DNA from: Peptoniphilaceae bacterium
Lineage (GTDB): Bacteria; Bacillota; Clostridia; Tissierellales; Peptoniphilaceae
NCBI GenBank assembly: GCA_902363535.1
Contig: CABJAE010000002.1
Span: 110,690 to 174,689 of the forward strand
Reading direction: 5' to 3'
DNA: 64,000 nt
Numbering within the stretch: position 1 is the stretch's first letter; the number at the start of each line of letters is the position of its first letter. Both the position numbers and the translations under genes were made by a program. The notes beneath the pieces were generated by a model that worked only from the letters and a program-made list of their open reading frames with translations, was not told where the DNA came from and ran no database searches. Positions 26,316-35,065 of the stretch are shown piece by piece.

Positions 26316-26471
26316 ATGCTTTCCTCCTCAACTATTAGATTAGTACTTCGTATTCGTAGTAGGGGCTGTGAATTTGTGGATAGTCCCCTTTAAAAGGATC
26401 CGCGTCGTGATCATCCTGTGGATAATTTATGGATATCCCCGTGGATGGTTTCTCTTTTATCCACAATCCGA
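26316..26471. other. dnaA-dnaN intergenic part of oriC
   Basis: The 156-base gap contains DnaA-box-like sites: TGTGGATAG (26375-26383), TGTGGATAA (26417-26425, perfect, minus orientation) and TTATCCACA (26457-26465, perfect). An AT-rich stretch (GATAATTTATGGATAT) lies between them. Together with the boxes upstream of dnaA this gives a bipartite origin as in Bacillus. In that model the unwinding element lies on this side of dnaA. Confidence 0.75.
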
Positions 26472-27806
26472 CTAATTGCCCTTAATGGTTTCTTTCAACG
26501 ATTCGATGGTGACGTAGAGATTGGTGTCTTTTTCCATATCGTCTTTGATCTTATCGCAGGCGTGAATCACCGTGGAGTGATCCCTTCCGCCGAATTCCTG
26601 ACCGATTTTCGGAAGAGACATATCCGTCAGCTCCCGGGTCAGGTACATGGCGATTTGTCGGGGATAGGCCAAGGGGCGTGAGCGCTTTTTGCTGTCCATT
26701 TGCTCCACAGTTAATTGATACTTTTCGCAAACCACGTCCTTGATTCGCTCCACCGTAATGGCGACGGGTCGGTTGTTTTCGTAAATATCTTTCAGCACTG
26801 TCGCCGCCGTCTCTTCCGTAATGACGCCGGTGGTGAGTTTGGAATAGGCCGTAACCCGAGAAAGGGCCCCTTCCAGTTCACGGATATTGCTCTTTACGTG
26901 GGTGGCGATGTAATTGATCACCTCGTCGGGAACGTCGAAGCCGTCGCTTTCGGCTTTGTTCCTTAATATAGCGATGCGGGTTTCCAGATCCGGCGCCTGA
27001 ATGTCCACCACGAGGCCCCAGGCGAAGCGGGAAATAAGCCGCTGCTCCAGTTTTTGAATGTCCTTCGGCGGCTTGTCGCTGGTGAGTACAATTTGCTTGT
27101 CCCGGGCGTGGAGCTCGTTAAAGGTGTGGAAAAACTCGTCCATGGTGGATTCCTTGTCGGCGATAAATTGAATGTCGTCGATTAAAAGCAGGTCTTGGGA
27201 CCGATACTTTCTGCGGAATTCCTCGTTGCGATTGGTTTGAATGGATGCGATAAATTCGTTGGTAAACTGCTCGCTGGTCACGTACAAAATCCGCTTGTTC
27301 GGATCGTTTCGATGCATAAAATGGCCGATGGCATGCATTAAGTGGGTTTTACCCAGGCCGACGCCGCCGTAGATAAACAAGGGGTTGGCGTGGGCTTCGA
27401 TGGGATTTTCCGCCACGGCCAAGGAGGCTGCGTGGGCAAATTGATTGGACTGGCCCACGACGAAGGAGTCGAAGGTGTATTTCGGATTTAAGTGAGACAG
27501 GGATTCGGCGGCATTTTCCGCAGGCATGGCCCGGCCCTCCCCGTCGGCGGTGAGGACGAATTGAATGTCCAAATCCCTTCCGCCGGCTTCTTTTACGACG
27601 CGGCGAATGAGGTTTTTGTAATTGTTGTTGTTCTTTTTTAAATGATTTAAGACGAATTCACGGCTCACGCCTAAGATCAAGGCGTCGTCGCGAATGGCGA
27701 TGGGTTGAATCGGGCGAAACCAGGTATTGATTTGGGACTCGTAGAGGTTTTCTTCGAGAATCAATTGAAAGGCATCGTCCCACAGGGTTTTAACATCGGT
27801 TGACAT
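26472..27806 (-). CDS. dnaA: chromosomal replication initiator DnaA
   Basis: The 444-residue protein has DnaA domain I (TLWDDAFQLILEENLYESQINTWFRPIQ), a short linker, the AAA+ domain (Walker A YGGVGLGKTHLMHAIGH, Walker B LLIDDIQFIADKE, sensor RLISRFAWGL), and the domain IV DNA-binding signature GGRDHSTVIHACDKI. I chose the ATG at 27806 (MSTDVKTLWDD), which has GGAGCG at a normal distance. The frame extends to 27932 through oriC DNA and is not likely translated. It is flanked by DnaA boxes on both sides. Confidence 0.97.
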   Translation of the reverse strand: MSTDVKTLWDDAFQLILEENLYESQINTWFRPIQPIAIRDDALILGVSREFVLNHLKKNNNNYKNLIRRVVKEAGGRDLDIQFVLTADGEGRAMPAENAAESLSHLNPKYTFDSFVVGQSNQFAHAASLAVAENPIEAHANPLFIYGGVGLGKTHLMHAIGHFMHRNDPNKRILYVTSEQFTNEFIASIQTNRNEEFRRKYRSQDLLLIDDIQFIADKESTMDEFFHTFNELHARDKQIVLTSDKPPKDIQKLEQRLISRFAWGLVVDIQAPDLETRIAILRNKAESDGFDVPDEVINYIATHVKSNIRELEGALSRVTAYSKLTTGVITEETAATVLKDIYENNRPVAITVERIKDVVCEKYQLTVEQMDSKKRSRPLAYPRQIAMYLTRELTDMSLPKIGQEFGGRDHSTVIHACDKIKDDMEKDTNLYVTIESLKETIKGN

Positions 27807-28186
27807 AGACGTTCGCTCCTTAAAGCTATGTATTAACATATTCACATGTGGAAAAATCTCTATGGATGAAAAAATCCACAAGATTGTGGATTGTGGGGAT
27901 AAACTGTTTATGAACAATGACTCGAAATGCATTTGTTTATAAACCGGGACTATTTTTTCGTATTTTACGGGAAATTCTGTGAAAAGAAGATACTTATCAA
28001 CAAGTTATACACAGAGTGTGAATAACTACAATGTATCGACAGGCAATCTTTTTATTCACAGGCTCGAAATAATTATACACAAATATAAAAAAGTTATCAA
28101 CATGTCCGGCGCCTTCACGGGCCTTTAAAAATCCGTCCTTCGGCGATTTTTTTTGCGAGGAGAGGGAGGAAATTCCTCTATATTCA
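27807..28186. other. chromosomal replication origin (oriC), dnaA-rpmH side
   Basis: This gap between the diverging dnaA and rpmH genes holds a dense cluster of DnaA boxes. They include TTATCAACA (27994-28002), TTATACACA (28005-28013), TGTGAATAA (28018-28026, reverse), TTATTCACA (28052-28060), TTATACACA (28073-28081) and TTATCAACA (28094-28102). Looser TGTGGATT-type sites lie around 27880-27900. Long A/T runs separate the clusters. The flip of gene orientation and the gene order support this as the origin. Confidence 0.88.
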
Positions 28187-28215
28187 TTGACTTCAAGGGG
28201 ATGAGTCCCTATAAT
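28187..28215 (+). promoter_or_regulatory. sigma-A promoter of rpmH operon
   Basis: TTGACT (28187-28192) and TATAAT (28210-28215) are separated by exactly 17 bases, 69 bases before the rpmH start. It is a near-consensus promoter and should drive rpmH-rnpA-yidD-yidC-khpB. Confidence 0.9.
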
Positions 28216-28283
28216 ATATAGAGTGTATTTAAAAAAAATAGGTCCATTGGGCATTTTTTTATCCCGACAGAGGAGGTGTAATC

Positions 28284-28418
28284 ATGAAAAGAACGTACCA
28301 ACCGAAACGCAAACAAAGAAAAAGAGAACACGGTTTTCGTGCACGCATGAGAACGCGCGGCGGTCGTAAGGTTTTGCGCGCCCGCAGACTTAAGGGAAGA
28401 AAAAGACTTTCCGCATAA
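28284..28418 (+). CDS. rpmH: 50S ribosomal protein L34
   Basis: The 44-residue basic protein begins [18 protein letters not shown] and ends KGRKRLSA, the L34 pattern over its full length. AGGAGGTG sits seven bases before the ATG. It is the first gene of the plus-strand origin operon and is separated from rnpA by three bases. Confidence 0.97.
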   Translation: MKRTYQPKRKQRKREHGFRARMRTRGGRKVLRARRLKGRKRLSA

Positions 28419-28421
28419 TCC

Positions 28422-28772
28422 ATGGAAAAAAAGTACTTTCTGACGAAAGACGGGGATTTTAAAAAAGTATATAGGAAGAGAAAAACGTTCGGTAACAGAA
28501 ATTTTACTCTTTACGTCAAGCGAAACGGCCTGGCCCATTCCAGGATGGGTTTTTCCATCAACAAGAAGGTGGGCAAGGCCGTTGTTCGTAATAAAATAAA
28601 AAGACGGCTGAAAGCCCTTTATCAGGAAGCGTATCCGCGCCTCACGCCGGGCTACGATTACGTCATCGTCGTCAAAAATAATGTGGCGGATTTAGATTTT
28701 AAAACCATGAAATCCGCCTTTTACCATCTGTTTCGCGTATCGAAGTTTCTAAAGGGGGGCAAAAAGTCATGA
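28422..28772 (+). CDS. rnpA: ribonuclease P protein component
   Basis: The 116-residue basic protein has the RnpA core: FKKVYRKRKTFGNRNFTLYVKRNG, and the signature KKVGKAVVRNKIKRRLKALYQE around residues 45-66 that contacts the P RNA. It helps RNase P trim tRNA 5' ends. It follows rpmH closely and its stop overlaps the yidD start. Confidence 0.95.
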   Translation: MEKKYFLTKDGDFKKVYRKRKTFGNRNFTLYVKRNGLAHSRMGFSINKKVGKAVVRNKIKRRLKALYQEAYPRLTPGYDYVIVVKNNVADLDFKTMKSAFYHLFRVSKFLKGGKKS

Positions 28773-28984
28773 GGACTTTGGCCTTGGGACTGATTCGTTT
28801 TTACCAAAAAGTGATTTCTCCTTATGTATTGCCCGGGGCGCACTGCAGGTTTTATCCGACGTGCAGCCAATACGGCTACGAAGCTTTTTCAACATACCCG
28901 TTCTTTAAGGCGCTTTATTTAACCGTAAGGCGCGTTTTACGCTGTCACCCTTTTCATAAGGGCGGCTATGATCCACTTCCATAG
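28769..28984 (+). CDS. yidD: membrane protein insertion efficiency factor YidD
   Basis: The 71-residue protein has the YidD signature: LGLIRFYQKVISPYVLPGAHCRFYPTCSQYGYEAF, with the conserved cysteines, and CHPFHKGGYDPLP near the end. It overlaps rnpA by four bases and precedes yidC, the conserved order. It aids insertion of proteins by YidC at the inner face of the membrane. Confidence 0.95.
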   Translation: MRTLALGLIRFYQKVISPYVLPGAHCRFYPTCSQYGYEAFSTYPFFKALYLTVRRVLRCHPFHKGGYDPLP

Positions 28985-29003
28985 AGATTAGGAGGAAGTT
29001 CAC

Positions 29004-29723
29004 TTGATTAACGCTTTAGCGAGTTTCTTCGGCACCCTTCTCCACGCCATTTACAATTTCTTGGCGGGAATCGGCTCGGAACCGAAGATGATTTCCTTTT
29101 ATGCGATTTCCATTATTATCACGACCCTGCTTTTCCGTTTGGCCCTTTTGCCTTTGAATTTATTCCAAACGAAAAACCAGTTGAAGATGGCGAAATTGCA
29201 GCCGGAAATGAAAAAAATTCAAAAAAAATACGAAAAAGACCCCCAGCTCTTGGCGCAAAAACAGTCTCAGCTCTACAAGGAAGCACAATTTAATCCTTTA
29301 AGCGGCTGTTTGCCCATGCTGGTTCAATTCCCCGTTCTCTTGGCTTTTTATCGGATCTTTATGTTTCCGACGAAATTTGCCTTTACGAATCCGGAATTTT
29401 ACGCGTCCATACAGAAGAATTTCTTTTTTATTCAAAACCTCGATAAGGTGGACCCTACGGGGATGATTTTCCCTATTATAGCAGCCTTTTTTACCTGGCT
29501 ATCCACCTACATCGTGCAAAAGAGCAACAAGGCCCCGTCTACGGAGCAATCGGAGCAAATGATGCGCACCATGTCCATGATGATGCCCATTATGATCTTT
29601 GTTTTCGCGAGAAAGATGGCGGCGGGTTTGGTCTTGTACTGGATCGTCGGTAGTATCTACACGATTTTCCAACAATATGTGAGCAACAAAATTATCGAAA
29701 AAGAAAAAGAAGCGGAGGCATAG
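29004..29723 (+). CDS. yidC: membrane protein insertase YidC (short, Gram-positive type)
   Basis: The 239-residue protein has five membrane helices and the insertase core: ISIIITTLLFRLALLPLNLFQTKNQLKMAKLQPEMKKIQKKYE, with the conserved arginine in the groove helix, and NPLSGCLPMLVQFPVLLAFYRI. There is no large periplasmic domain, as expected for Gram-positive YidC/OxaA1. The start is TTG at 29004, supported by GGAGGAAG nine bases upstream. It inserts membrane proteins alone or with SecYEG. Confidence 0.93.
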   Translation: MINALASFFGTLLHAIYNFLAGIGSEPKMISFYAISIIITTLLFRLALLPLNLFQTKNQLKMAKLQPEMKKIQKKYEKDPQLLAQKQSQLYKEAQFNPLSGCLPMLVQFPVLLAFYRIFMFPTKFAFTNPEFYASIQKNFFFIQNLDKVDPTGMIFPIIAAFFTWLSTYIVQKSNKAPSTEQSEQMMRTMSMMMPIMIFVFARKMAAGLVLYWIVGSIYTIFQQYVSNKIIEKEKEAEA

Positions 29724-29724
29724 C

Positions 29725-30564
29725 ATGAATTTCTCCATTCAATCGGCAAAAACCATCGACGAGGCCGTGGAAAAGGCCCTCCTCGAGTTGAAAGCCACCC
29801 CAGGTGAGGTGGAAATCGAAGTAATTGAAGAGCCCTCCGGCGGCTTTTTAGGGCTGATTGGGGGCAAGGATGCTATTGTCAAGGTGAAGAAAAAAATGGA
29901 CCACAAGGACATTGTGGAATCCATTTTAAAGGATGAAGAAATCCAAACCGTGCGCACGGTTTTGGACGAAAAGGCTCAACAAGAAGCGCAAGAAGCGGTG
30001 GAAGATGAGGAATCGGACGAGGTTTTCGCAGAATCCGAAGAAGAGGAAGAAGCCGAAGCCACGCCGGAGGAACCGGCTTTCGAGCGCTTAAACGACGAGG
30101 AAATGGAAGCCATGATTCGCGACTACATCGACCGAATTATGGGGGCCATGGACTTGGCCTATACCCTATCCGTGGATTTCAATGAAAATGAGATCGACGT
30201 GTCCATCGACGGCAAGAAAGAGGAGACGGGCATTGTCATCGGCAAGCACGGATCCACGTTAAACGGCATTCAAATCGTGCTTTCCGCCATGGTGAACCAA
30301 CGGAGCGAAGAATTTCGCCGGGTCATCGTGGACTGCAGCGGCTACCGCAAAAAGCGGGAGCAGGTGCTGAAGCGCATCGCCGGCAAGACGGCGAACAAAG
30401 TATTAAAGACGAATAAATCCATTAAATTGGAGCCGATGAATGCACAGGAAAGGCGCATCATTCACGCCTGCCTGGCCAATGTCGACGGCATTCGAACGCG
30501 GAGCGAGGGGAAAGATCCCCACAGGCGCGTCGTCATTCATAAGGATACATCCCAGCCTTCATAG
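29725..30564 (+). CDS. khpB: RNA-binding protein KhpB (Jag/EloR)
   Basis: The 279-residue protein has a Jag-N domain (residues 1-50, KTIDEAVEKALLELKATPGEVEIEVIEEPSGGFLGLIGGKDAIV), an acidic linker of about 80 residues, a KH domain (IVIGKHGSTLNGIQIVLSAMVNQ, the GKHG loop near residue 172), and an R3H domain (LEPMNAQERRIIHACLANVDGIRTRSEGKDPHRRVVI). It binds RNA and helps coordinate cell elongation in related bacteria. It starts one base after yidC. Confidence 0.94.
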   Translation: MNFSIQSAKTIDEAVEKALLELKATPGEVEIEVIEEPSGGFLGLIGGKDAIVKVKKKMDHKDIVESILKDEEIQTVRTVLDEKAQQEAQEAVEDEESDEVFAESEEEEEAEATPEEPAFERLNDEEMEAMIRDYIDRIMGAMDLAYTLSVDFNENEIDVSIDGKKEETGIVIGKHGSTLNGIQIVLSAMVNQRSEEFRRVIVDCSGYRKKREQVLKRIAGKTANKVLKTNKSIKLEPMNAQERRIIHACLANVDGIRTRSEGKDPHRRVVIHKDTSQPS

Positions 30565-30602
30565 TCTCTATGAAGGCTTTTTTATAGGAAAGGTTGACTA
30601 CT

Positions 30603-31961
30603 ATGACAATTGCGGCTATATCTACGGCAAAGTCTCCCGCGGGGATCGGCATCGTGCGATTAAGCGGAGATGCGGCCATTTCTCTGGCCTGCGGCTTTTT
30701 TCGGGGCAAACAGAGTCTTGAAGATCCTGCAAACGACCGAAAGCTTCTCTACGGCCACATCGTCTCCGAAGGCGAGGTGGTGGACGAGGTCTTGGCCGTG
30801 GCCTTTCGCGCACCCTTCAGCTACACCGGCGAGGACATGGTGGAAATTCAGGCCCACGGCAGTCGCATCGGCCTGGAGCGCATTTTAAACTGCTTTATTT
30901 CCGCCGGGGCGGAGCCGGCGAAGCGGGGCGAGTTTACGAAGATCGCCTTTTTAAACGGAAAGCTTGATTTAACGGAAGCCGAGGCCATTATCGACATGAT
31001 CGAAGCGGAAAGCGTCTCGGCCCAAAAGCAGAGCGCCCGTCAGCTCACCGGCCATTTGTACCGAAAGATCGAGGGCTTCCGCACGCGGATCAAGGACACT
31101 TTGGCCCATTTGGTGGCGGACATCGACTTTTCCACGGAAGAGGTGGAGCCCGTGGATGTAAGCGCCCTGATCACTACCTGCGAGGCCATTTTAGCCGAAA
31201 TGAAGGCCTTGGAATCCACCTTTACCCGAGGGAAATTGGTACAGGAAGGCATCGCCACGGCCATTGTAGGCAAGCCCAATGTGGGAAAGAGTTCCTTTTT
31301 AAATAAAATGCTCCGGGAAGACAAGGCCATCGTCACGGACATTCCCGGCACCACTCGGGACGTGCTCGAGGCGAGTTACTCCCTGGACGGGATCCACCTT
31401 CGCATTCAGGACACGGCGGGGATTCGAAAGACCCAGGACACCATCGAGCAGATCGGCATCGAGCGGGCCATGGCGAGCATGGAAGAGGCGGATCTCATTA
31501 TCGCCCTCTTCGACGCCTCCCGCCCCCTTGAAGAAGAAGACATGGAAATCATCGAGCGGATCAAGGACAAGCGGGTGATTTGCCTCTTAAATAAGCAGGA
31601 TCTCGGGTCGGTGTTGGACAAAGAAGCCATGGAGGCCTATTTCCCGGGCGCCGTCATCGAGACCAGCTTTATTCGAGACGAGGGCCTGGCTGCCGTGGAG
31701 GATTTGATCGAATCCTGGTTCCTCTCCGGCACCATCGAAGAAGACGAGATACAGATCTATTCCCTGCGCCACAAGCTTCTTCTCGCGGAAGCCGTGGAAT
31801 CCCTCTCGAAGGCGGTAGAGGACATACGTTCGGGGGTCGGACTGGATCTCGCCGAGGTCTACGTGGAGGACGCGTTTTTGAAATTAGGCGAAATCACCGG
31901 CCAAACCGCCGGCGAGGAAGTCTTGGACCACGTATTCTCTAAATTTTGTATCGGAAAATAA
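30603..31961 (+). CDS. mnmE: tRNA modification GTPase MnmE
   Basis: The 452-residue protein has the N-terminal folate-binding domain (TIAAISTAKSPAGIGIVRLSG), helical domain, inserted G domain (Walker A GKPNVGKSSFLNKML, G3 DTAG, G4 NKQD), and the C-terminal CIGK box needed for modification. With MnmG it forms the carboxymethylaminomethyl group on wobble uridine of certain tRNAs. I chose the ATG at 30603, nine bases after AGGAAAGG, over the TTG at 30594. Confidence 0.96.
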   Translation: MTIAAISTAKSPAGIGIVRLSGDAAISLACGFFRGKQSLEDPANDRKLLYGHIVSEGEVVDEVLAVAFRAPFSYTGEDMVEIQAHGSRIGLERILNCFISAGAEPAKRGEFTKIAFLNGKLDLTEAEAIIDMIEAESVSAQKQSARQLTGHLYRKIEGFRTRIKDTLAHLVADIDFSTEEVEPVDVSALITTCEAILAEMKALESTFTRGKLVQEGIATAIVGKPNVGKSSFLNKMLREDKAIVTDIPGTTRDVLEASYSLDGIHLRIQDTAGIRKTQDTIEQIGIERAMASMEEADLIIALFDASRPLEEEDMEIIERIKDKRVICLLNKQDLGSVLDKEAMEAYFPGAVIETSFIRDEGLAAVEDLIESWFLSGTIEEDEIQIYSLRHKLLLAEAVESLSKAVEDIRSGVGLDLAEVYVEDAFLKLGEITGQTAGEEVLDHVFSKFCIGK

Positions 31962-31970
31962 GGAGCGAAA

Positions 31971-33878
31971 ATGAATTTTTTAGCGAAAACCGTCGATATC
32001 GTCGTCGTCGGCGCGGGCCATGCGGGCTGCGAAGCGGCCCTGGCGGCGGCGCGCATGGGCCATTCTGTGGCCATTCTTACCATTAATTTAAATGCCGTGG
32101 CGGCCATGAACTGCAATCCCAATGTAGGGGGCACAGGTAAGGGCCACTTGGTGCGGGAAATCGACGCATTGGGCGGCGAAATCGGAAGAAACATCGACAA
32201 GACCTTTATCCAATGCCGCATGTTGAATCGCTCCAAGGGCCCGGCGGTCCACTCCCTCAGGGCTCAGGCGGACAAGTGGGACTACCACGCCGCCATGAAG
32301 GAGACTTTGGAAAACACGAAAAATCTCCACCTGATTCAGGACGAGGCCGTGGATTTTTACATGGAAGACGGGGAAGTTTCAGGCGTTATCGGCAAGAGCG
32401 GCGCCATTTATAAATCCAAGAAGACCATTTTAGCTACGGGAACCTACCTCCGCGGCCGGGTATTTATGGGCGAGGTGAACTACGCTTCCGGCCCCGACGG
32501 CATGCAACCGGCCAATCAGCTTACCGCCGCCATCGAGGGCCTGGGCCTTAAGACCATGCGCATGAAGACCGGAACGCCGGCGCGGGTGCACCGGGATTCT
32601 ATCGACTTTACGGGCATGGACGTGCAAATGGGCGATGAAACCATCGTGCCTTTCTCCTTCTCCAATTTCGACGTGGATTACAGTGAGAAGGAGCAGATTA
32701 AATGCTACTTAACTTACACGACCCCTGAATGCCACGAAATCATTCGGGAAAACATCCATCGCTCCGCCATGGCCATGGGAGACATCGAGGGCATCGGCCC
32801 CCGCTACTGCCCTTCCATTGAAGACAAGGTGACTCGCTTCGCCGATCGGGATCGCCACCAGGTCTTTCTCGAGCCGGAGGGGCTCCACACGAAAGAAATC
32901 TACGTTCAGGGCGTCTCTTCCTCCCTACCTGTAGAGGTGCAAATGGCCCTCTACAAAAAGATCGACGGCCTGGAAAATTGCGAATTTATGCGCCCGGCCT
33001 ATGCCATCGAGTACGACGCCATCGACGCCACGAAACTACGGTTAAGCCTTCAGGTCACCGACGCGCCGAATCTCTACATGGCGGGCCAGATCAACGGCTC
33101 CAGCGGCTACGAAGAGGCGGCGGCCCAAGGACTCATGGCGGGAATCAACGCGGCCCTTTCCATCGAGGGCAAAGAACCTTTTATCTTGGGGCGGGATCAG
33201 GCCTATATCGGCGTCTTAATCGACGATCTCGTCACCAAGGGCACCCGAGAGCCCTACCGCATGATGACGGCTCGTGCGGAGTATCGCCTTACCCTGCGCC
33301 AGGACAATGCGGATCTGCGTCTCACAGAGCTTGGGCGGGAAATCGGTTTGGTGGGCGACGAACAGTACGAAAAGTTCCTGGAGCGACGGGATGCCATCGA
33401 AAAGGAACGGGCGCGCCTGGCCTCCATTCAGATCAATCCCACGGACGAAAACATCGAAAAGCTGGCGGATCTCGGTTCGGCCACCCTTAAAAACGCTACG
33501 CCCCTGTTAAACCTTATGCAGCGGCCGGAGCTGACCTACGATCGACTGGCCGTCTTCGATCCCGATAGGCCGGCACTTCCCCGCCACGTCATCGACGAGG
33601 TGGAGACGGATATTCGCTACAAGGGCTACATCGAAAAGCAGGCGGCGCAAATTCAAAAGTTCCGGAAGATGGAGACGAAAATGCTTTCCAAGGACCTGGA
33701 TTACGGCGCCATCGGCGGTTTGAGAAACGAAGCCAAGGAAAAGCTCTCGAAGATTCAACCGGAGTCCGTGGGACAGGCGAGCCGCATCAGCGGCGTGAGC
33801 CCGGCGGATATTAATGTCCTTTTAATTTATTTGGAACAGAAACACAGGGAGGCGGCAAATGAACTGGCAGACGCGTAA
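31971..33878 (+). CDS. mnmG: tRNA uridine modification enzyme MnmG (GidA)
   Basis: The 635-residue flavoprotein begins with the FAD Rossmann motif VVGAGHAGCEAALAAARMG, contains CNPNVGGTGKGHLVREIDALGG, the second conserved motif GTYLRGRVFMGEV, and the C-terminal helical domain that contacts MnmE (YIEKQAAQIQKFRKMETKMLSKDLDYGAIGGLRNEAKEKL). It partners MnmE. It follows mnmE by nine bases and overlaps rsmG by 20. Confidence 0.97.
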   Translation: MNFLAKTVDIVVVGAGHAGCEAALAAARMGHSVAILTINLNAVAAMNCNPNVGGTGKGHLVREIDALGGEIGRNIDKTFIQCRMLNRSKGPAVHSLRAQADKWDYHAAMKETLENTKNLHLIQDEAVDFYMEDGEVSGVIGKSGAIYKSKKTILATGTYLRGRVFMGEVNYASGPDGMQPANQLTAAIEGLGLKTMRMKTGTPARVHRDSIDFTGMDVQMGDETIVPFSFSNFDVDYSEKEQIKCYLTYTTPECHEIIRENIHRSAMAMGDIEGIGPRYCPSIEDKVTRFADRDRHQVFLEPEGLHTKEIYVQGVSSSLPVEVQMALYKKIDGLENCEFMRPAYAIEYDAIDATKLRLSLQVTDAPNLYMAGQINGSSGYEEAAAQGLMAGINAALSIEGKEPFILGRDQAYIGVLIDDLVTKGTREPYRMMTARAEYRLTLRQDNADLRLTELGREIGLVGDEQYEKFLERRDAIEKERARLASIQINPTDENIEKLADLGSATLKNATPLLNLMQRPELTYDRLAVFDPDRPALPRHVIDEVETDIRYKGYIEKQAAQIQKFRKMETKMLSKDLDYGAIGGLRNEAKEKLSKIQPESVGQASRISGVSPADINVLLIYLEQKHREAANELADA

Positions 33879-34560
33879 GGACTATCTGAAGCAATTTCCC
33901 GTAGAGATCCCCACCAAGGCCTTCGATCGCTACGGCGACATCCTCTTGGACTGGAACGAGCGCATGAACCTCACCCGCATCACCGACGAAGACGATATGA
34001 TGAACAAACATTTTATCGACTCCCTCACCCCCACATTGACGGCGGCCTATGAGGGCACGGGAAAGATTCTGGATTTAGGCACCGGCGCCGGCTTTCCCGG
34101 CATGGTGCTCGCCATGGTGTCGCCGGAGCGGGACGTGCATCTTATGGACAGCTTAAATAAGCGGATTACTTTTCTGGATCACGTGGTGAAGGAGCTGGGC
34201 CTTACCAATGTAAGCACCTTCCACGGTCGGGCCGAAGAAGCCGGGCGGGACAGAAAATTCCGCGAGCAATACGGACTCGTCGTCTCCCGCGCTGTGGCGC
34301 GGCTTCCCATTTTGGCGGAATACTGCCTTCCCTTTGTGCGCCTAGGCGGCCATCTTATTGCCATGAAGGGCGCCGAAGGTGTGGAAGAAGTTGAGGAAGC
34401 CAAACGGGCCATAGAGATTTTAGGCGGACAGCTCGAGGAAATTGTGGACCTCCGACTTCCCGGCGGCGACGAGCGCCATTTGGTGGTCATTAAAAAGGTG
34501 AAGGGAACGCCGGAGAAATATCCGCGAGGCGGCGGCAAACCGCGGAAGGATCCTCTCTAA
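33859..34560 (+). CDS. rsmG: 16S rRNA (guanine-N7) methyltransferase RsmG
   Basis: The 233-residue protein has the RsmG N-terminal region (LDWNERMNLTRITDEDDMMNKHFIDSL) and the SAM-binding motif ILDLGTGAGFPGMVLAMV at residues about 73-90, followed by MDSLNKRITFLDHVVKELGL. It methylates G527 of 16S rRNA. Its start overlaps the end of mnmG. Confidence 0.95.
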   Translation: MNWQTRKDYLKQFPVEIPTKAFDRYGDILLDWNERMNLTRITDEDDMMNKHFIDSLTPTLTAAYEGTGKILDLGTGAGFPGMVLAMVSPERDVHLMDSLNKRITFLDHVVKELGLTNVSTFHGRAEEAGRDRKFREQYGLVVSRAVARLPILAEYCLPFVRLGGHLIAMKGAEGVEEVEEAKRAIEILGGQLEEIVDLRLPGGDERHLVVIKKVKGTPEKYPRGGGKPRKDPL

Positions 34561-34561
34561 T

Positions 34562-34984
34562 ATGATCTTTTATATTCCGGCACTGGCATTTCTTATCTAC
34601 AATCTCTACAAAAAACGCACGAAGACGGCTGCGGTTTTAATCCTCCTGTGTCTCGTAAGCGGCGCCGCCTACATGGGCGCTGGGGGTTTATTTATCGAGC
34701 CGATCCGCTTCCTCTTCCCCGCCGTGGCCATTGTCGCGGCCCTCTATTTAATCTTTCTCTCCCGCCGTGAATACGTGGACGCCAGAAGCGAGTATCTAAA
34801 GGAGCGTCGCATGGCCCGAGAAAAAGAAGAGCACCCGGAGAATACGGACGACGACCACGAGCGCATCGTCATAACGAACAGCAAGACCGACGAGGAAAAA
34901 GTCATCTATTTAAAACGAGAGGACAAAAATGTTCCACGTGGAACAATCGATGACGGAACAAAAACAGAAGAAAAAAATAATTGA
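34562..34984 (+). CDS. small membrane protein carrying a parS site
   Basis: The 140-residue protein has two or three membrane helices in its first half (FYIPALAFLIYNLY, VLILLCLVSGAAYMGAGGLF, FLFPAVAIVAALYLIFLS) and a charged cytoplasmic tail. I do not recognise a family. It begins two bases after the rsmG stop and is the last gene before parA. Its 3' end encodes NVPRGT across a perfect parS sequence, so the tail residues are constrained by the DNA site rather than by protein function. Confidence 0.65.
   Translation: MIFYIPALAFLIYNLYKKRTKTAAVLILLCLVSGAAYMGAGGLFIEPIRFLFPAVAIVAALYLIFLSRREYVDARSEYLKERRMAREKEEHPENTDDDHERIVITNSKTDEEKVIYLKREDKNVPRGTIDDGTKTEEKNN
34930..34945. promoter_or_regulatory. 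parS: parS centromere site 1
   Basis: TGTTCCACGTGGAACA is the exact 16-bp ParB-binding consensus of Bacillota. It lies inside the 3' end of the small membrane protein gene, about 120 bases upstream of parA and about 7 kb from oriC. Confidence 0.95.
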
Positions 34985-35020
34985 GCGGAAATGTTCCACA
35001 TGGAACACTCCGCTCTTTTT
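34983..35020 (+). terminator. terminator whose stem contains parS site 2
   Basis: The stem pairs GAGCGGA (34983-34989) with TCCGCTC (35009-35015) and continues through TGTTCCA/TGGAACA, followed by five T. It ends the rpmH-to-rsmG side transcript before parA. The inner part of the hairpin is itself a parS-like sequence. Confidence 0.88.
34992..35007. promoter_or_regulatory. parS: parS centromere site 2
   Basis: TGTTCCACATGGAACA differs from the parS consensus at one central base. It is 46 bases after site 1 and sits in the terminator hairpin just before parA. ParB should bind both sites, possibly also autoregulating parAB. Confidence 0.88.
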
Positions 35021-35065
35021 ATTTGCCCGAAGCTTTGATACTATATGAAAGAAGGGAGTGGCATT

